Positions 40,207 to 49,239 of a stretch of 64,000 nt of DNA are shown here, piece by piece. This DNA is from Kitasatospora sp. MAA4 (GTDB lineage Bacteria > Actinomycetota > Actinomycetes > Streptomycetales > Streptomycetaceae). Each line of letters starts with the position of its first letter. Within the stretch, counting starts at the first letter, position 1. The notes under the pieces are model-generated. The model was not told where the DNA came from. It saw nothing but the letters and a program-made list of their open reading frames with translations, and ran no database searches. Made by a program: the position numbers and the translations under genes. The stretch spans positions 17,225 to 81,224 of the forward strand of contig NZ_JARZAI010000032.1 in NCBI RefSeq assembly GCF_029893355.1. The letters are read 5' to 3'.

Positions 40207-41133
40207 GTGAACGACCTCCCGGCCGAGCGCCGCTGGCTTCCCGGCCGTCCGCTGGACCTGCACCGCACGCTGGCGCCGCTGCAACGCGGCCCGGGCGATC
40301 CGGCCTACCGTACGGCCGGTGACGGGGCCGTCTGGCGGGCCTCGCGCACGCCGGAGGGGATCGGCACGCTGCGGGTGGCGAGCGCGTACGGCGAGGTGCT
40401 GGCGCAGGCCTGGGGCCCGGGCGCCGGGTGGCTGCTCGACCGGCTGCCGCTGCTGCTCGGCGACGCCGACGACCCGGCGGGCCTGGTGCTCCCGCCCGGT
40501 CCGCTGCGCGAGGCCCAGCGGACCCATCCGGGGCTGCGGCTGTGCCGCACGGGCCTGGTGCTGGAGTCGCTGGTGCCCGCCGTCCTGGAGCAGAAGGTCA
40601 CCTCGGACGAGGCGTACCGCGCCTGGCGGCTGCTGCTGAGCGAGTTCGGCACCCCGGCACCCGGACCGGCCGACGGGCCGGCGCGGGGGATGCGGGTGGC
40701 GCCGTCGGCGCGCGAGTGGTGCCTGATCCCGTCCTGGGCGTGGCACCGGGCGGGTGTCGACCCCAAGCGCTCGGCCACCGTGATCCGCGCCGCGCGGCTG
40801 GCGCCCCGCCTCGAAGAGGCCTCGGTCCTGCCCGGCGCCGAGGCGGCGGCCCGGCTGACCAGCGTCGCGGGGGTGGGGGAGTGGACGGCGGCGGAGACCC
40901 TGCAGCGCAGCAACGGCGACGCCGACGCCGTCTCGGTCGGCGACTACCACCTGCCGAACATCGTCGGCTGGGCGCTGGCCGGCCGCCCGCGCTCCGACGA
41001 CGCGCAGCTGCTGGAGCTGCTCGCCCCGTACGCGGGCCACCGGCACCGGGTCTGCCGCCTGATCGCGCTCACCGGGCTGCACCCGCCCCGCTACGGCCCC
41101 CGGCTGGCCCCGAACGACCACCGCAACCGCTGA
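40207..41133 (+). CDS. AlkA-like DNA-3-methyladenine glycosylase
   Basis: 308-aa HhH-GPD glycosylase that excises alkylated purines. The helix-hairpin-helix LTSVAGVGEWTAAETLQ is followed by VSVGDYHLPNIVGWAL, where the Asp is the catalytic acid. The upstream half has LCRTGLVLESLVPAVLEQKVTSDEAYRAW, the usual AlkA helix. GTG 40207 follows the amidase stop by 19 bp and a CACACT -10-like element 6 nt upstream. Confidence 0.9.
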   Translation: MNDLPAERRWLPGRPLDLHRTLAPLQRGPGDPAYRTAGDGAVWRASRTPEGIGTLRVASAYGEVLAQAWGPGAGWLLDRLPLLLGDADDPAGLVLPPGPLREAQRTHPGLRLCRTGLVLESLVPAVLEQKVTSDEAYRAWRLLLSEFGTPAPGPADGPARGMRVAPSAREWCLIPSWAWHRAGVDPKRSATVIRAARLAPRLEEASVLPGAEAAARLTSVAGVGEWTAAETLQRSNGDADAVSVGDYHLPNIVGWALAGRPRSDDAQLLELLAPYAGHRHRVCRLIALTGLHPPRYGPRLAPNDHRNR

Positions 41134-41149
41134 ACCCGACCGGCGCGGC

Positions 41150-42463
41150 TCAGCGCACGGCGATGAACGCCTCCGCGCCGCGAGCCGGCCGCTGCCGCGG
41201 AGCCGCCGCCGGTCGGCCCACCGCGACCGCGCCCATCGGGTCCCACCCGGCGGGCAGGCCGAGCACCGCGCGCACGGTGTCCCGGCAGAACATCGTGGAG
41301 GAGACCCAGGCCGATCCGTACCCCTCGCCGGTCAGCGTGACCAGCAGGTTCTGCACGGCGGCCCCGATCGCCACGGTGAACATCTCCCGCTCGGCGGCGG
41401 CCCGCCGGGCGTCCGGGTAGCTGTGCGAGCCGTCCATCACCAGGCACGGCACGACCAGGTACGGCGCCCCGCGCAGTACCTCGCCGCGCGCGGTGCGCCG
41501 GGCCACCTTGGCCTCGTCCCAGCCGTCCAGCTCGTGCAGGTCGCGCTGCCAGGCGGCGAGCATGGCGTCCAGCAGGGCGGTCCGCACCTCGGCGGACTCC
41601 AGCAGCACGAAGCGCCAGGGGGTGGTGTGGTGCGGGGCGGGCGCGGTGACGGCGGCGGCCACCGCGCGGCGGACGGCGGCCGGGTCGACCGGCTCGTCGG
41701 TGAACTCGCGCACGGTCCGGCGCAGCGTCACCGCCTCCCGGACGGCCTCGGAGGTGCCGAGCCGGAACATGTCGTCAACGGCGGGCCGGATCACCGGCCG
41801 GATGCCCGCGCCGTCGGGCCCGGTCACCAGCCGGTCGAGGCCGCGCACCAGCGCCACCGGGGTGCCGCCGGTCTTGCCCTTGACCAGGTCGCCGGCGGCG
41901 GCGAGTTCGTCGGCGATGGCGGTCACGGTGAGCGCGAGCTCGTTGCCGTGGCTGTCCAGCCGTCCGCGGTGGTCCTCCAGCACGTCCAGGCCGGCCGCGC
42001 CGATCGCCACGTCGGTGAGGCCGTTGCGCCATGGGCGTCCGAAGGTGTCGGTGACGACCACCGCGAGGCGGCGGCCGGTCAGCTGCTGCAGTCGTGCACG
42101 CAGCGCGCGGGCCGAGGCGTCCGGGTCCTCGGGCAGCAGCAGCACGGTGCCGGGCGCGGTGTTGGAGGCGTCCACGCCGGCCGCGGCCATCACCATGCCC
42201 TGCCGGTTCTCGACGATCCGGATCGTGCCGCGCCGGGCCACCACCCGGACGCTCTCGGCGTCGATCGCGGCCTCGCGGTCGGCGGCGTGCAGCAGCCGGC
42301 CCTCGGCCTTGCTGACGATCTTCGAGGTGACCAGCAGGATGTCGCCGTCGGCCAGCTCGGCCGCCTTGGCGATCAGGCCGGCCAGGTCGGCGCCCGCCTC
42401 GATCTCGGGCAGTCCGAGGACCGGCAGCACCTCCACCGCGGCGGGCCCGACCGGCGCCGTCAC
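41150..42463 (-). CDS. fbiB: coenzyme F420:L-glutamate ligase with C-terminal nitroreductase-like domain
   Basis: 437-aa two-domain FbiB. Residues 1-240 are the CofE ligase (LPEIEAGADLAGLIAKAAELADGDILLVTSKIVSKAEGR, then FGRPWRNGLTDVAIG), which adds the glutamate tail to F420-0. Residues about 250-437 are an FMN-binding nitroreductase-like domain (LRRTVREFTDEPVD, APHHTTPWRFVLLE, GAAVQNLLVTLTGEGYGSAW) thought to reduce dehydro-F420. The GTG start overlaps fbiA's stop by 4 nt. Confidence 0.95.
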   Translation of the reverse strand: MTAPVGPAAVEVLPVLGLPEIEAGADLAGLIAKAAELADGDILLVTSKIVSKAEGRLLHAADREAAIDAESVRVVARRGTIRIVENRQGMVMAAAGVDASNTAPGTVLLLPEDPDASARALRARLQQLTGRRLAVVVTDTFGRPWRNGLTDVAIGAAGLDVLEDHRGRLDSHGNELALTVTAIADELAAAGDLVKGKTGGTPVALVRGLDRLVTGPDGAGIRPVIRPAVDDMFRLGTSEAVREAVTLRRTVREFTDEPVDPAAVRRAVAAAVTAPAPHHTTPWRFVLLESAEVRTALLDAMLAAWQRDLHELDGWDEAKVARRTARGEVLRGAPYLVVPCLVMDGSHSYPDARRAAAEREMFTVAIGAAVQNLLVTLTGEGYGSAWVSSTMFCRDTVRAVLGLPAGWDPMGAVAVGRPAAAPRQRPARGAEAFIAVR

Positions 42464-43419
42464 GCCCGGACCTGCTCGGCCAGCTCCAGCGCGGCCCGGG
42501 CCATCGCGGCGGTCGCGGCCGGGTCGGTCATCAGCAGCGGCACGGCCAGACAGCGGATGCCCCCGGCCGTCACCGCGTCCACCGACGCGGCGTCGGCCTC
42601 GTCCACCAGCCAGCCGTCGATCAGGTCGCAGCCGTAGTGCAGCGCCACCGCCTCGGCCGTGGCCTCGACGCCCACCGCGGCCAGCACCTTGTCGGCCATC
42701 CCGCGCACCGGCGCGCCGCCGATGATCGGCGAGAGGCCCACCACCGGCGCCGGCGCCGAGGCCACCGCCTGCCGGATGCCCGGCACGGCCAGGATCGTCC
42801 CGATGCTGACCACCGGGTTGGACGGCGGGAAGAGGATCACGTCGGCCGCGGCGATCGCCTCCAGCACGCCCGGCGCCGGCTTCGCGGTGTCCGCGCCCAC
42901 CGGGATGATCGCCTCGGCGTCCACCGCGGCGTGCAGCTTCACCCAGTACTCCTGGAAGTGCACCGCCCGGGTGCCGTCCGCGTCGGTGATCCGCACGTGC
43001 GTCTCGACCCGGTCGTCGCTCATCGGCAGCAGCCGCACGCCGGGCTGCCAGCGGTCGCAGAGCGCCTCGGTGACGGCGCTCAGCGGGTAGCCGGCGCCCA
43101 GCATCTGGGTGCGCACGATGTGCGTGGCGAAGTCCTTGTCGCCCAGCCCGAACCAGGACGGCCCGACGCCGTAGGCGGCCAGCTCGTCCTTGACGGCGTA
43201 GCTCTCCTCCGCCCGGCCCCAGCCCTGGTCCTCGTGGATGCCCCCGCCGAGCGTGTACATCACGGTGTCCAGGTCCGGACAGACCTTCAGACCGAAGAGG
43301 TGGATGTCGTCCCCGGTGTTGCCGATGACGGTGATCTCGTCGCCGGGGGCGACCACGTCCTTGAGGCCGCGCAGGAAGCGTGCCCCACCGATCCCGCCTG
43401 CCAGTGCCACGATGCGCAT
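42460..43419 (-). CDS. fbiA: 2-phospho-L-lactate transferase (F420 biosynthesis)
   Basis: 319-aa CofD/FbiA that joins the phosphoenolpyruvate/phospholactyl moiety to FO. It begins MRIVALAGGIGGARFLRGL (nucleotide loop), then VIGNTGDDIHLFGLKVCPDLDTVMYTLGG, GLGDKDFATHIVRTQML, and ILFPPSNPVVSIGTILAVPGI in the FO/GDP site. ATG 43419 is chosen because the frame upstream to 44253 lacks the family signature. F420 genes in this order (fbiA then fbiB) are typical of streptomycetes. Confidence 0.95.
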   Translation of the reverse strand: MRIVALAGGIGGARFLRGLKDVVAPGDEITVIGNTGDDIHLFGLKVCPDLDTVMYTLGGGIHEDQGWGRAEESYAVKDELAAYGVGPSWFGLGDKDFATHIVRTQMLGAGYPLSAVTEALCDRWQPGVRLLPMSDDRVETHVRITDADGTRAVHFQEYWVKLHAAVDAEAIIPVGADTAKPAPGVLEAIAAADVILFPPSNPVVSIGTILAVPGIRQAVASAPAPVVGLSPIIGGAPVRGMADKVLAAVGVEATAEAVALHYGCDLIDGWLVDEADAASVDAVTAGGIRCLAVPLLMTDPAATAAMARAALELAEQVRA

Positions 43420-43463
43420 GCGTCCATCCTGCCAGGCCGTCAGGACGGTTCGGGCACCGGCAC

Positions 43464-44081
43464 TCAGGAGAGGCCGGGCTGCAACTCCGGGACCACCGCG
43501 CCGTACTGGTTCATCTCGGTCAGGCCCGGCGAGTAGAGGTGGATGCTGACGGCCGGCTCCAGCGCCGCGTTGACCACCTCGTGCAGGTACCCGGACGAGA
43601 ACACTCTCTGCCCGCCGGGGCGCAGAGCGCGCAGGCCCTCGCCGGCGTGCGTGAGCGAGCGCTCGACCAGCTCGCCCTGAACCACCGTCATGACGCCGGA
43701 GGAGTCGCCGTGGTCGTGGAAGCCGCTGCTCTGGCCGGGCAGCCAGCTGAGCAGCCAGACCTCGTAGCCGGGGCCGGTCTCCAGTCGGGAGTACCAGCGG
43801 GTCAGCGCGTCGTAGCGGACCAGCGGGGCCCAGCGGGCGCGGTCGGCGGCGATCTCGCGGACCAGCTGGGCGTAGCCGGCCACCGTGGTCGGGTGGGCCG
43901 GCAGGTCGGTGCGGGCCAGGTGCGGGAAGGCCAGCGGGTCCCCGGCGATGCTGACGTCGCTGAGTCCGTCGGTCCACGGGCGCGCGGGCGCGGGCAGCTG
44001 GACGACGGGCGTCGCGGCGGCGCGGCGGGCCGGGTTGTTGCGGTCGCGGTTGCGCTTGCGGGGGCGGATGCGGTTGCGCAT
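43464..44081 (-). CDS. cysteine dioxygenase family protein
   Basis: 205-aa cupin that would oxidise cysteine to cysteine sulfinate with iron and oxygen. The metal site GFHDHGDSSGVMTVVQG and the second histidine in YLHEVVNA are intact, and the Tyr of RVFSSGYLHEV is present. The basic N-terminal stretch (MRNRIRPRKRNRDRNNPARR) is outside the cupin fold; translation may start later. It lies 44 bp upstream of fbiA and may be co-transcribed. Confidence 0.88.
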   Translation of the reverse strand: MRNRIRPRKRNRDRNNPARRAAATPVVQLPAPARPWTDGLSDVSIAGDPLAFPHLARTDLPAHPTTVAGYAQLVREIAADRARWAPLVRYDALTRWYSRLETGPGYEVWLLSWLPGQSSGFHDHGDSSGVMTVVQGELVERSLTHAGEGLRALRPGGQRVFSSGYLHEVVNAALEPAVSIHLYSPGLTEMNQYGAVVPELQPGLS

Positions 44082-44811
44082 GGCGTGGGTCCTCGGATGC
44101 GGCTGGTGGCGGGAGGAGGATCAGCCGGATCCGCAGGGGGAGCTGTGCGGGCGGCCTCGGCGTTCCTGAGGCGGCGCGCAGAGGCCGGAAGGACAGGCCG
44201 GCGCGCCTAGCGACAACAGGAACAGAGGCAGCGACAGAGCGAGCTCGCGGCATGGCGAAGCGCCAGGTGGCTGCTTCGGCGCGCGATCGTCTCGGACATG
44301 GATAAAAGGAGACAGGTTCGAAGGGGTTCCTGTCAACTCTCTCTCCGGGACATTCAGGTCACATCAGGGATGAACCACCGGATCAGGTGATAAGTCAGCC
44401 TCTAGGTTTCGATGCGAAGATCGCCGGGAAGGGCAGCCGTGACCGGGTTGATCCCGGTCAGGACGTTTCGGGACGGTTCGGGTCGGCTCAGCCGGTCTGA
44501 TCGGCGCGCCGGCGGACCCAAGGTCGGCCGGGGCGCAACCGGAACAGGTCCGGCACACGTCCCCGTGCACGGGGGCGTGGATCGGGCCCGGGGCGGAGTG
44601 CGTCGCCTGCGAGCTGCGGAAAGTCCGTCTTGTCCGGATATGTACACTAATTGTCAGCGCTTGGTTCCGGGGAGTGAATTCCCGACCCAATACCAGAGCT
44701 CGGCTTGACTGGGCCAGAGCGGCGCACATGTAATTTCACTCGTGTCGTTCAGCCGATCCAGGCCGCGGCCACATGCACGGGGACGCCAAGAGGGGCAGAG
44801 GAGGCGCGCCA
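44082..44811. other. 730-bp divergent intergenic region (cysteine dioxygenase / whiB)
   Basis: No supported gene. The left part has TTGACA on the minus strand (44336-44331) facing the cysteine dioxygenase; the right part holds the whiB promoter below. The 340 bp between them is unexplained, including an AT-rich patch at 44640-44660. Confidence 0.6.
44705..44734 (+). promoter_or_regulatory. whiB promoter (candidate)
   Basis: TTGACT (44705-44710) and TGTAAT (44729-44734) with an 18-bp spacer, a good vegetative-type match, 78 bp upstream of the whiB ATG. A further promoter may lie upstream. Confidence 0.5.
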
Positions 44812-45081
44812 ATGAGCGAGCTCTTTGAGCTGTTGATCGGTGAGGACACCGAAGAGGAAGAGGAACTCGACTGGCAGGAGCGCGCACTGTGTGCCCAGAC
44901 CGACCCGGAGTCCTTCTTTCCGGAGAAGGGCGGGTCCACCCGCGAGGCCAAGAAGGTGTGCCTGGCCTGCGAGGTGCGGTCCGAATGCCTTGAGTACGCC
45001 CTCGCCAACGACGAGCGATTCGGTATCTGGGGCGGGCTCTCCGAGCGCGAACGCCGTCGGCTCAAGAAGAGCGCGGTCTGA
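44812..45081 (+). CDS. whiB: sporulation regulator WhiB (iron-sulfur, Wbl family)
   Basis: 89-aa Wbl protein that holds a 4Fe-4S cluster and works with WhiA in sporulation septation. Four Cys are in ERALCAQTDPESFFPEKGG and KKVCLACEVRSECLEYAL, followed by the GIWGGLSERERRRLKK motif that meets the sigma factor. The sequence from QERALCAQTDP to RRLKK is nearly that of streptomycete WhiB; only the acidic N-terminus differs (MSELFELLIGEDTEEEEELD). AGAGGAGG lies 8 nt before ATG 44812. Confidence 0.95.
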   Translation: MSELFELLIGEDTEEEEELDWQERALCAQTDPESFFPEKGGSTREAKKVCLACEVRSECLEYALANDERFGIWGGLSERERRRLKKSAV

Positions 45082-45157
45082 TAAATCCCGCGGCATTCCG
45101 CCTCTTCGCGGAATCTGCGCAAGACCCGCCACTCGTGCAGGATCCACAGCAGTCAGC

Positions 45158-45186
45158 AAGCGCCTCGCCGCAACGGCGGGGCGCTT
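45158..45186 (+). terminator. 13-bp hairpin after whiB
   Basis: 45158-45170 pairs with 45174-45186 (one G-T) around loop CAA, 76 bp past the stop, followed by a short T run. Confidence 0.8.
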
Positions 45187-45336
45187 TCGCGTTTCCGTAC
45201 GTCCGTCGGCACGGGTCGCACCCGGCGCCGCGCTCCGCCGCCGCTCAGCACCCCACCGGGTGGGAACCCCGTCCAGCCAGAGCCGTTAGTGTGGTGCGCC
45301 ACCTGCCGTCCACCGGAACCGGGGCCTGCGCACTCG

Positions 45337-48300
45337 ATGACTGCCTACAGCCACCAGAGCGGCTACTCAGACCAGCCGTCGTCCGCCCATCTGCCCCGCG
45401 GCCGCTACGGCGCAGGCGAGTCCCGCCCGCCCGCCTACCCCCGCCACCTGGTCACCGCCGTCATCGTCTCGCACGACGGCGCCCGCTGGCTGCCGCAGGC
45501 GCTGGCCGGCCTGCTCGGGCAGGACCGCCAGGTGCAGCGCATCCTCGCGGTGGACACCGGTAGCACCGACACCTCGCCGCAGCTGCTCGCCGACACCCTC
45601 GGCGACTGGCTCCCGCCGAGCGGACCGATCGTGCTCGGCCGGCGGGCCGGCTTCGGCACCGCCGTCGCCGAGGCCGTCTCCAGCAGCCCGCCGCTGCGCC
45701 CGGAGGACCTCCCGTACAGCCTGGACCCCTCCGGCTACGACCCGGTCACCGGCGGCTGGGACGACTTCGGCGACCCGCTCGCCTCCGAGGACGACCTCAA
45801 CTCCGGCGGCCCGCGCGAGACCCAGCCGGTCGAGTGGCTCTGGCTGCTGCACGACGACTGCGAGCCGCAGACCGACGCGCTGCGCCGACTCCTCCAGGTC
45901 GCCGACACCACCCCCTCCGCCGCCGTCATCGGTCCCAAGCTGCGCAGCTGGTACGACCGCCGGCAGCTGCTCGAGGTCGGCGTGACCATCGCCCGCTCCG
46001 GCCGCCGCTGGACCGGTCTCGACCGCCGCGAGCAGGACCAGGGCCAGCACGACCAGGTCCGCCCGGTGCTCGCCGTCTCCACGGCCGGCATGCTGGTGCG
46101 CCGCGACGTCTTCGAGCAGCTCGGCGGCTTCGACCGGGCACTGCCGCTGATGCGTGACGACACCGACTTCTGCTGGCGGGTCAACGCTGCCGGCCACCGC
46201 GTGGTGGTCGCCCCCGACGCGGTGCTGCGGCACGCCGAGGCCGCCAGCCGCGAGCGCCGCGCGATCGACTGCGGCGCGGCTCACCCGCACCGGGTCGACA
46301 AGGCCGGCGCCGTCTACACCCTGCTCGCCAACTCCAAGCGGGCGGTCTTCCCGTACGTCCTGCTCCGGCTGGTGCTCGGCACCCTGCTGCGGGTGCTGGC
46401 CAACCTGGTCGGCAAGGACCCCAAGCAGGCGCTCGACGAGATCGCCGGCCTCGGCCACGAGCTGGTCCGCCTGCCGCGCCTGCTGCTGGCGCGCAAACGC
46501 CGTGCGCAGACCCGCAGTTACGACCCGCTGGACGACCGCAGCCTGTTCCCGGCGCCCGGCGCCACCGCACGGCTGGCGATCGAGACCGCGATCGGCTCGC
46601 TCGGCGTGGGCGGCGGTGACGACAGCACGGTCGGCCGGCACGGCTCGGCCGAGTCCGGGCCCGGCGACGACGACAACGAGGTGCTCGAGGTCGAGCAGTT
46701 CGCGGTGATCAAGAAGCTCGCCCGGCGCCCGGCGCCGGTGCTCTTCGCCTCGCTGCTGGTCTTCGCGCTGATCGCCGGACGCAACCTGATCGGCAGCGGC
46801 TCGCTGCTCGGCGGCGCCCTGCTGCCCGCCTCCGACGGCGCGTCAGGCCTCTGGGACATGTACGCGGGCAGCTGGCACCCGGTCGGCGCCGGCTCCACCG
46901 CGAGCGCGCCGCCGTACCTGGCGATGCTCTCGGTGCTCTCCTGGCTGCTCTTCGACCACGCCGACCTGGCGATCACCCTGCTGCTGGTGCTCTCCGTGCC
47001 GCTCGCGGCGGTCAGCGCCTACCTGGTCTCCCGCCCGCTGCTCGGCTCCAAGCTGGTGCGGGCCTGGGCCAGCGCCACGTACGCGCTGCTGCCCGCCGCC
47101 ACCGGCGCCATCGCGCAGGGGCGGATCGGCACGGCGGTGCTCGCCGTGCTGCTCCCGCCGCTGGCCCGCGCCGCCGCCGTCTCGGCCGGCCTCGGGATCC
47201 GCAAGGAGACCGCCGCCAAGGGCGCCCGCCCGGGCTGGCGGTCCACCTGGATGACCGTCGCACTGCTCACCGCCTGCACCGCCTTCGTGCCGCTGACCTG
47301 GGCGATCGCCGTCCCGCTGTCGCTGGCCGCGCTGGCCGCGGCGGTGCTGCGCGGCGGCGCCTACGGCAGCGGCCTGGCGGCGGTCCGGCTGCTCGGCCTG
47401 CGGGTCGCGGTGACCCTCGGTACGCCGCTGCTGGTGCTCGCGCCCTGGTCGCTGCAGGTGCTCGCGCACCCGTCGCGGCTGCTGCTCGAAGCCGGCCTGC
47501 CGGGCTTCGACGGGCACGCGGCCAGTCCGCTGGGCCTGCTGCTGGTGAACCCGGGTGGTTCGGGCGTCCCGCCGGTCTGGCTCTCGGCGGGCGTGCTGCT
47601 CGCCGCGCTGGCCGCCCTGCTGCGCGCCGACCGCCGCCGTGCGGTGCTGGCCGCCTGGGGCGCGGCCGGTGCCGGCCTGCTCTTCACCGTCGTGGTGGCC
47701 GGCACCAGCGTGACGCCGGCCTCCGGCGGACCCGCGGTCGCGGCCTGGGCCGGTCCGGCCGCGCTGCTCAGCGGCATCGCGCTGCTCGCCGCCGCCGCGA
47801 TCGGCGCGGACGGCGCCAACGCCCGCGTCGCGGGGATCGCCTTCGGCTGGCGCCAGCCGGTGGCCGCCCTGGTGGTGGCCTCCGCCCTGCTCGCACCGTT
47901 CGGCACCGCCGTCTGGTGGGCGGTCAGCGGCGCGGACGGTCCGCTGCACCGCACCGCGCAGTCCCAGGTGCCCGCCTTCATCGCGGAGGAGGCCGACACC
48001 TCCGACCGCTCCCGCACCCTGGTGCTGACCGGCAACGCCGCCGCCACCGACGTCCGGTTCGCGCTGGTCCGCGGCGCGGGCCTGACGCTCGGCCAGGCCG
48101 AGGGGACGGTGGACACCGGCGGGTCGAACCAGGCCCCGCTGACCAAGCTGGTCGGCAGCCTGCTGGCCGGCTCCGGCGCCGACCAGGCGGACGCGCTGGC
48201 CGGCTTCGGCGTCGAGTACGTCATGGTCGAGGACCCGATCATCGGCAAGGTCCAGAACATCCTGGACACCACCCCGGGCCTGACCCGGACCAGCCAGGGC

Positions 48301-49239
48301 AACGGCACCGCGCTCTGGCAGGTGACGAGCCGGCCGGCCACCCGCGCGGCGATCACCTCGGGGACCGCCCTGCCGATCGCCGTCCCGGCCGGAGCCGAGT
48401 CGATCGACACCACCGTCCCGTCCGGTCCGGCCGACCGGGTGCTGCGGCTGGCCGAGCAGGCCGACCCCGGCTGGCAGGCGACCCTGAACGGCACCGCGCT
48501 GACCCGGGTCACCGTGGACGGCTGGGCGCAGGGCTTCCAGCTGCCCGCCGGCGGCGGCCGACTGGTCGTCACCCGCAGCGGCAGCCTCACGCACACCGGC
48601 TGGATCTGGCTCCAGCTGCTGCTGGGCGTCACCGTGCTGGTGCTCGCCCTGCCGGGCCGGCGCAGCACCAAGGACGACGACCTGCCCGAAGAGGTGCTGG
48701 CCGCCGCTGCGCTGGCCGCCGCGGCCCAGGCGCAGGCGCCGGTGCCCGGCAGCCGCCGGGCCCGCCGGATGGCCGAGCGCGGCGAGGGCGAGGGCGAGCA
48801 GCCGGACACCGACCCCGGTGTCTACGGGACGGCCCCGGTCATCCCGGCGCAGCCCGCCGGCGAGCCGTACCAGGCGCCCGAGCCGGTGCCGGCCTTCGAC
48901 CCGTACCAGCAGGCCGACCTCCAGCAGGGCGAGTACCAGCAGGTCGACCCGTACGGCTACGACCAGTACGCGGCCCAGCCGTCCTACGACCCGTACGTGG
49001 CGCAGCCGCAGTACGCGGGCGAGCAGTACGCCGCGGAGCAGCCCTACCAGGGCGATCCCTACACTGCCCAGCCCCAGCAGTACCAGCAGGAGTACCAGCA
49101 GCAGGAGTACGGCTACGACCCGTACGCCGGCCAGCCCCAGCAGCAGTACCAGCAGGGCTACCAGCAGCAGCCCTACGACCCCGACGATCCCTCCTACGGC
49201 GGCGGCCACCCGCACCACGACGGAGCTGACCCGCGATGA
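45337..49239 (+). CDS. large membrane family 2 glycosyltransferase with Gln/Tyr-rich tail
   Basis: 1300-aa protein. A GT2 domain (about 40-360) has VTAVIVSHDGARWLPQAL, a DDC motif in WLLHDDCEPQTDAL, and RDDTDFCWRV. Twelve or more helices follow from about residue 470 (VLFASLLVFALIAGRNLI onward), and a large part outside the membrane near 880-1080. The last about 150 residues are a low-complexity Gln/Tyr/Pro tail (repeats of DPY, YQQ, AAQP). ATG 45337 is likely; GTG 45289 is also open. Its stop overlaps the next start by 4 nt. It probably builds a cell-wall polysaccharide; the product is unknown. Confidence 0.87.
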   Translation: MTAYSHQSGYSDQPSSAHLPRGRYGAGESRPPAYPRHLVTAVIVSHDGARWLPQALAGLLGQDRQVQRILAVDTGSTDTSPQLLADTLGDWLPPSGPIVLGRRAGFGTAVAEAVSSSPPLRPEDLPYSLDPSGYDPVTGGWDDFGDPLASEDDLNSGGPRETQPVEWLWLLHDDCEPQTDALRRLLQVADTTPSAAVIGPKLRSWYDRRQLLEVGVTIARSGRRWTGLDRREQDQGQHDQVRPVLAVSTAGMLVRRDVFEQLGGFDRALPLMRDDTDFCWRVNAAGHRVVVAPDAVLRHAEAASRERRAIDCGAAHPHRVDKAGAVYTLLANSKRAVFPYVLLRLVLGTLLRVLANLVGKDPKQALDEIAGLGHELVRLPRLLLARKRRAQTRSYDPLDDRSLFPAPGATARLAIETAIGSLGVGGGDDSTVGRHGSAESGPGDDDNEVLEVEQFAVIKKLARRPAPVLFASLLVFALIAGRNLIGSGSLLGGALLPASDGASGLWDMYAGSWHPVGAGSTASAPPYLAMLSVLSWLLFDHADLAITLLLVLSVPLAAVSAYLVSRPLLGSKLVRAWASATYALLPAATGAIAQGRIGTAVLAVLLPPLARAAAVSAGLGIRKETAAKGARPGWRSTWMTVALLTACTAFVPLTWAIAVPLSLAALAAAVLRGGAYGSGLAAVRLLGLRVAVTLGTPLLVLAPWSLQVLAHPSRLLLEAGLPGFDGHAASPLGLLLVNPGGSGVPPVWLSAGVLLAALAALLRADRRRAVLAAWGAAGAGLLFTVVVAGTSVTPASGGPAVAAWAGPAALLSGIALLAAAAIGADGANARVAGIAFGWRQPVAALVVASALLAPFGTAVWWAVSGADGPLHRTAQSQVPAFIAEEADTSDRSRTLVLTGNAAATDVRFALVRGAGLTLGQAEGTVDTGGSNQAPLTKLVGSLLAGSGADQADALAGFGVEYVMVEDPIIGKVQNILDTTPGLTRTSQGNGTALWQVTSRPATRAAITSGTALPIAVPAGAESIDTTVPSGPADRVLRLAEQADPGWQATLNGTALTRVTVDGWAQGFQLPAGGGRLVVTRSGSLTHTGWIWLQLLLGVTVLVLALPGRRSTKDDDLPEEVLAAAALAAAAQAQAPVPGSRRARRMAERGEGEGEQPDTDPGVYGTAPVIPAQPAGEPYQAPEPVPAFDPYQQADLQQGEYQQVDPYGYDQYAAQPSYDPYVAQPQYAGEQYAAEQPYQGDPYTAQPQQYQQEYQQQEYGYDPYAGQPQQQYQQGYQQQPYDPDDPSYGGGHPHHDGADPR

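Noticed and set aside
44121..44336. 71-aa ORF as a leader peptide of cysteine dioxygenase
   Set aside because: No ribosome site, no cysteine-codon run and no recognisable composition; treated as untranslated.
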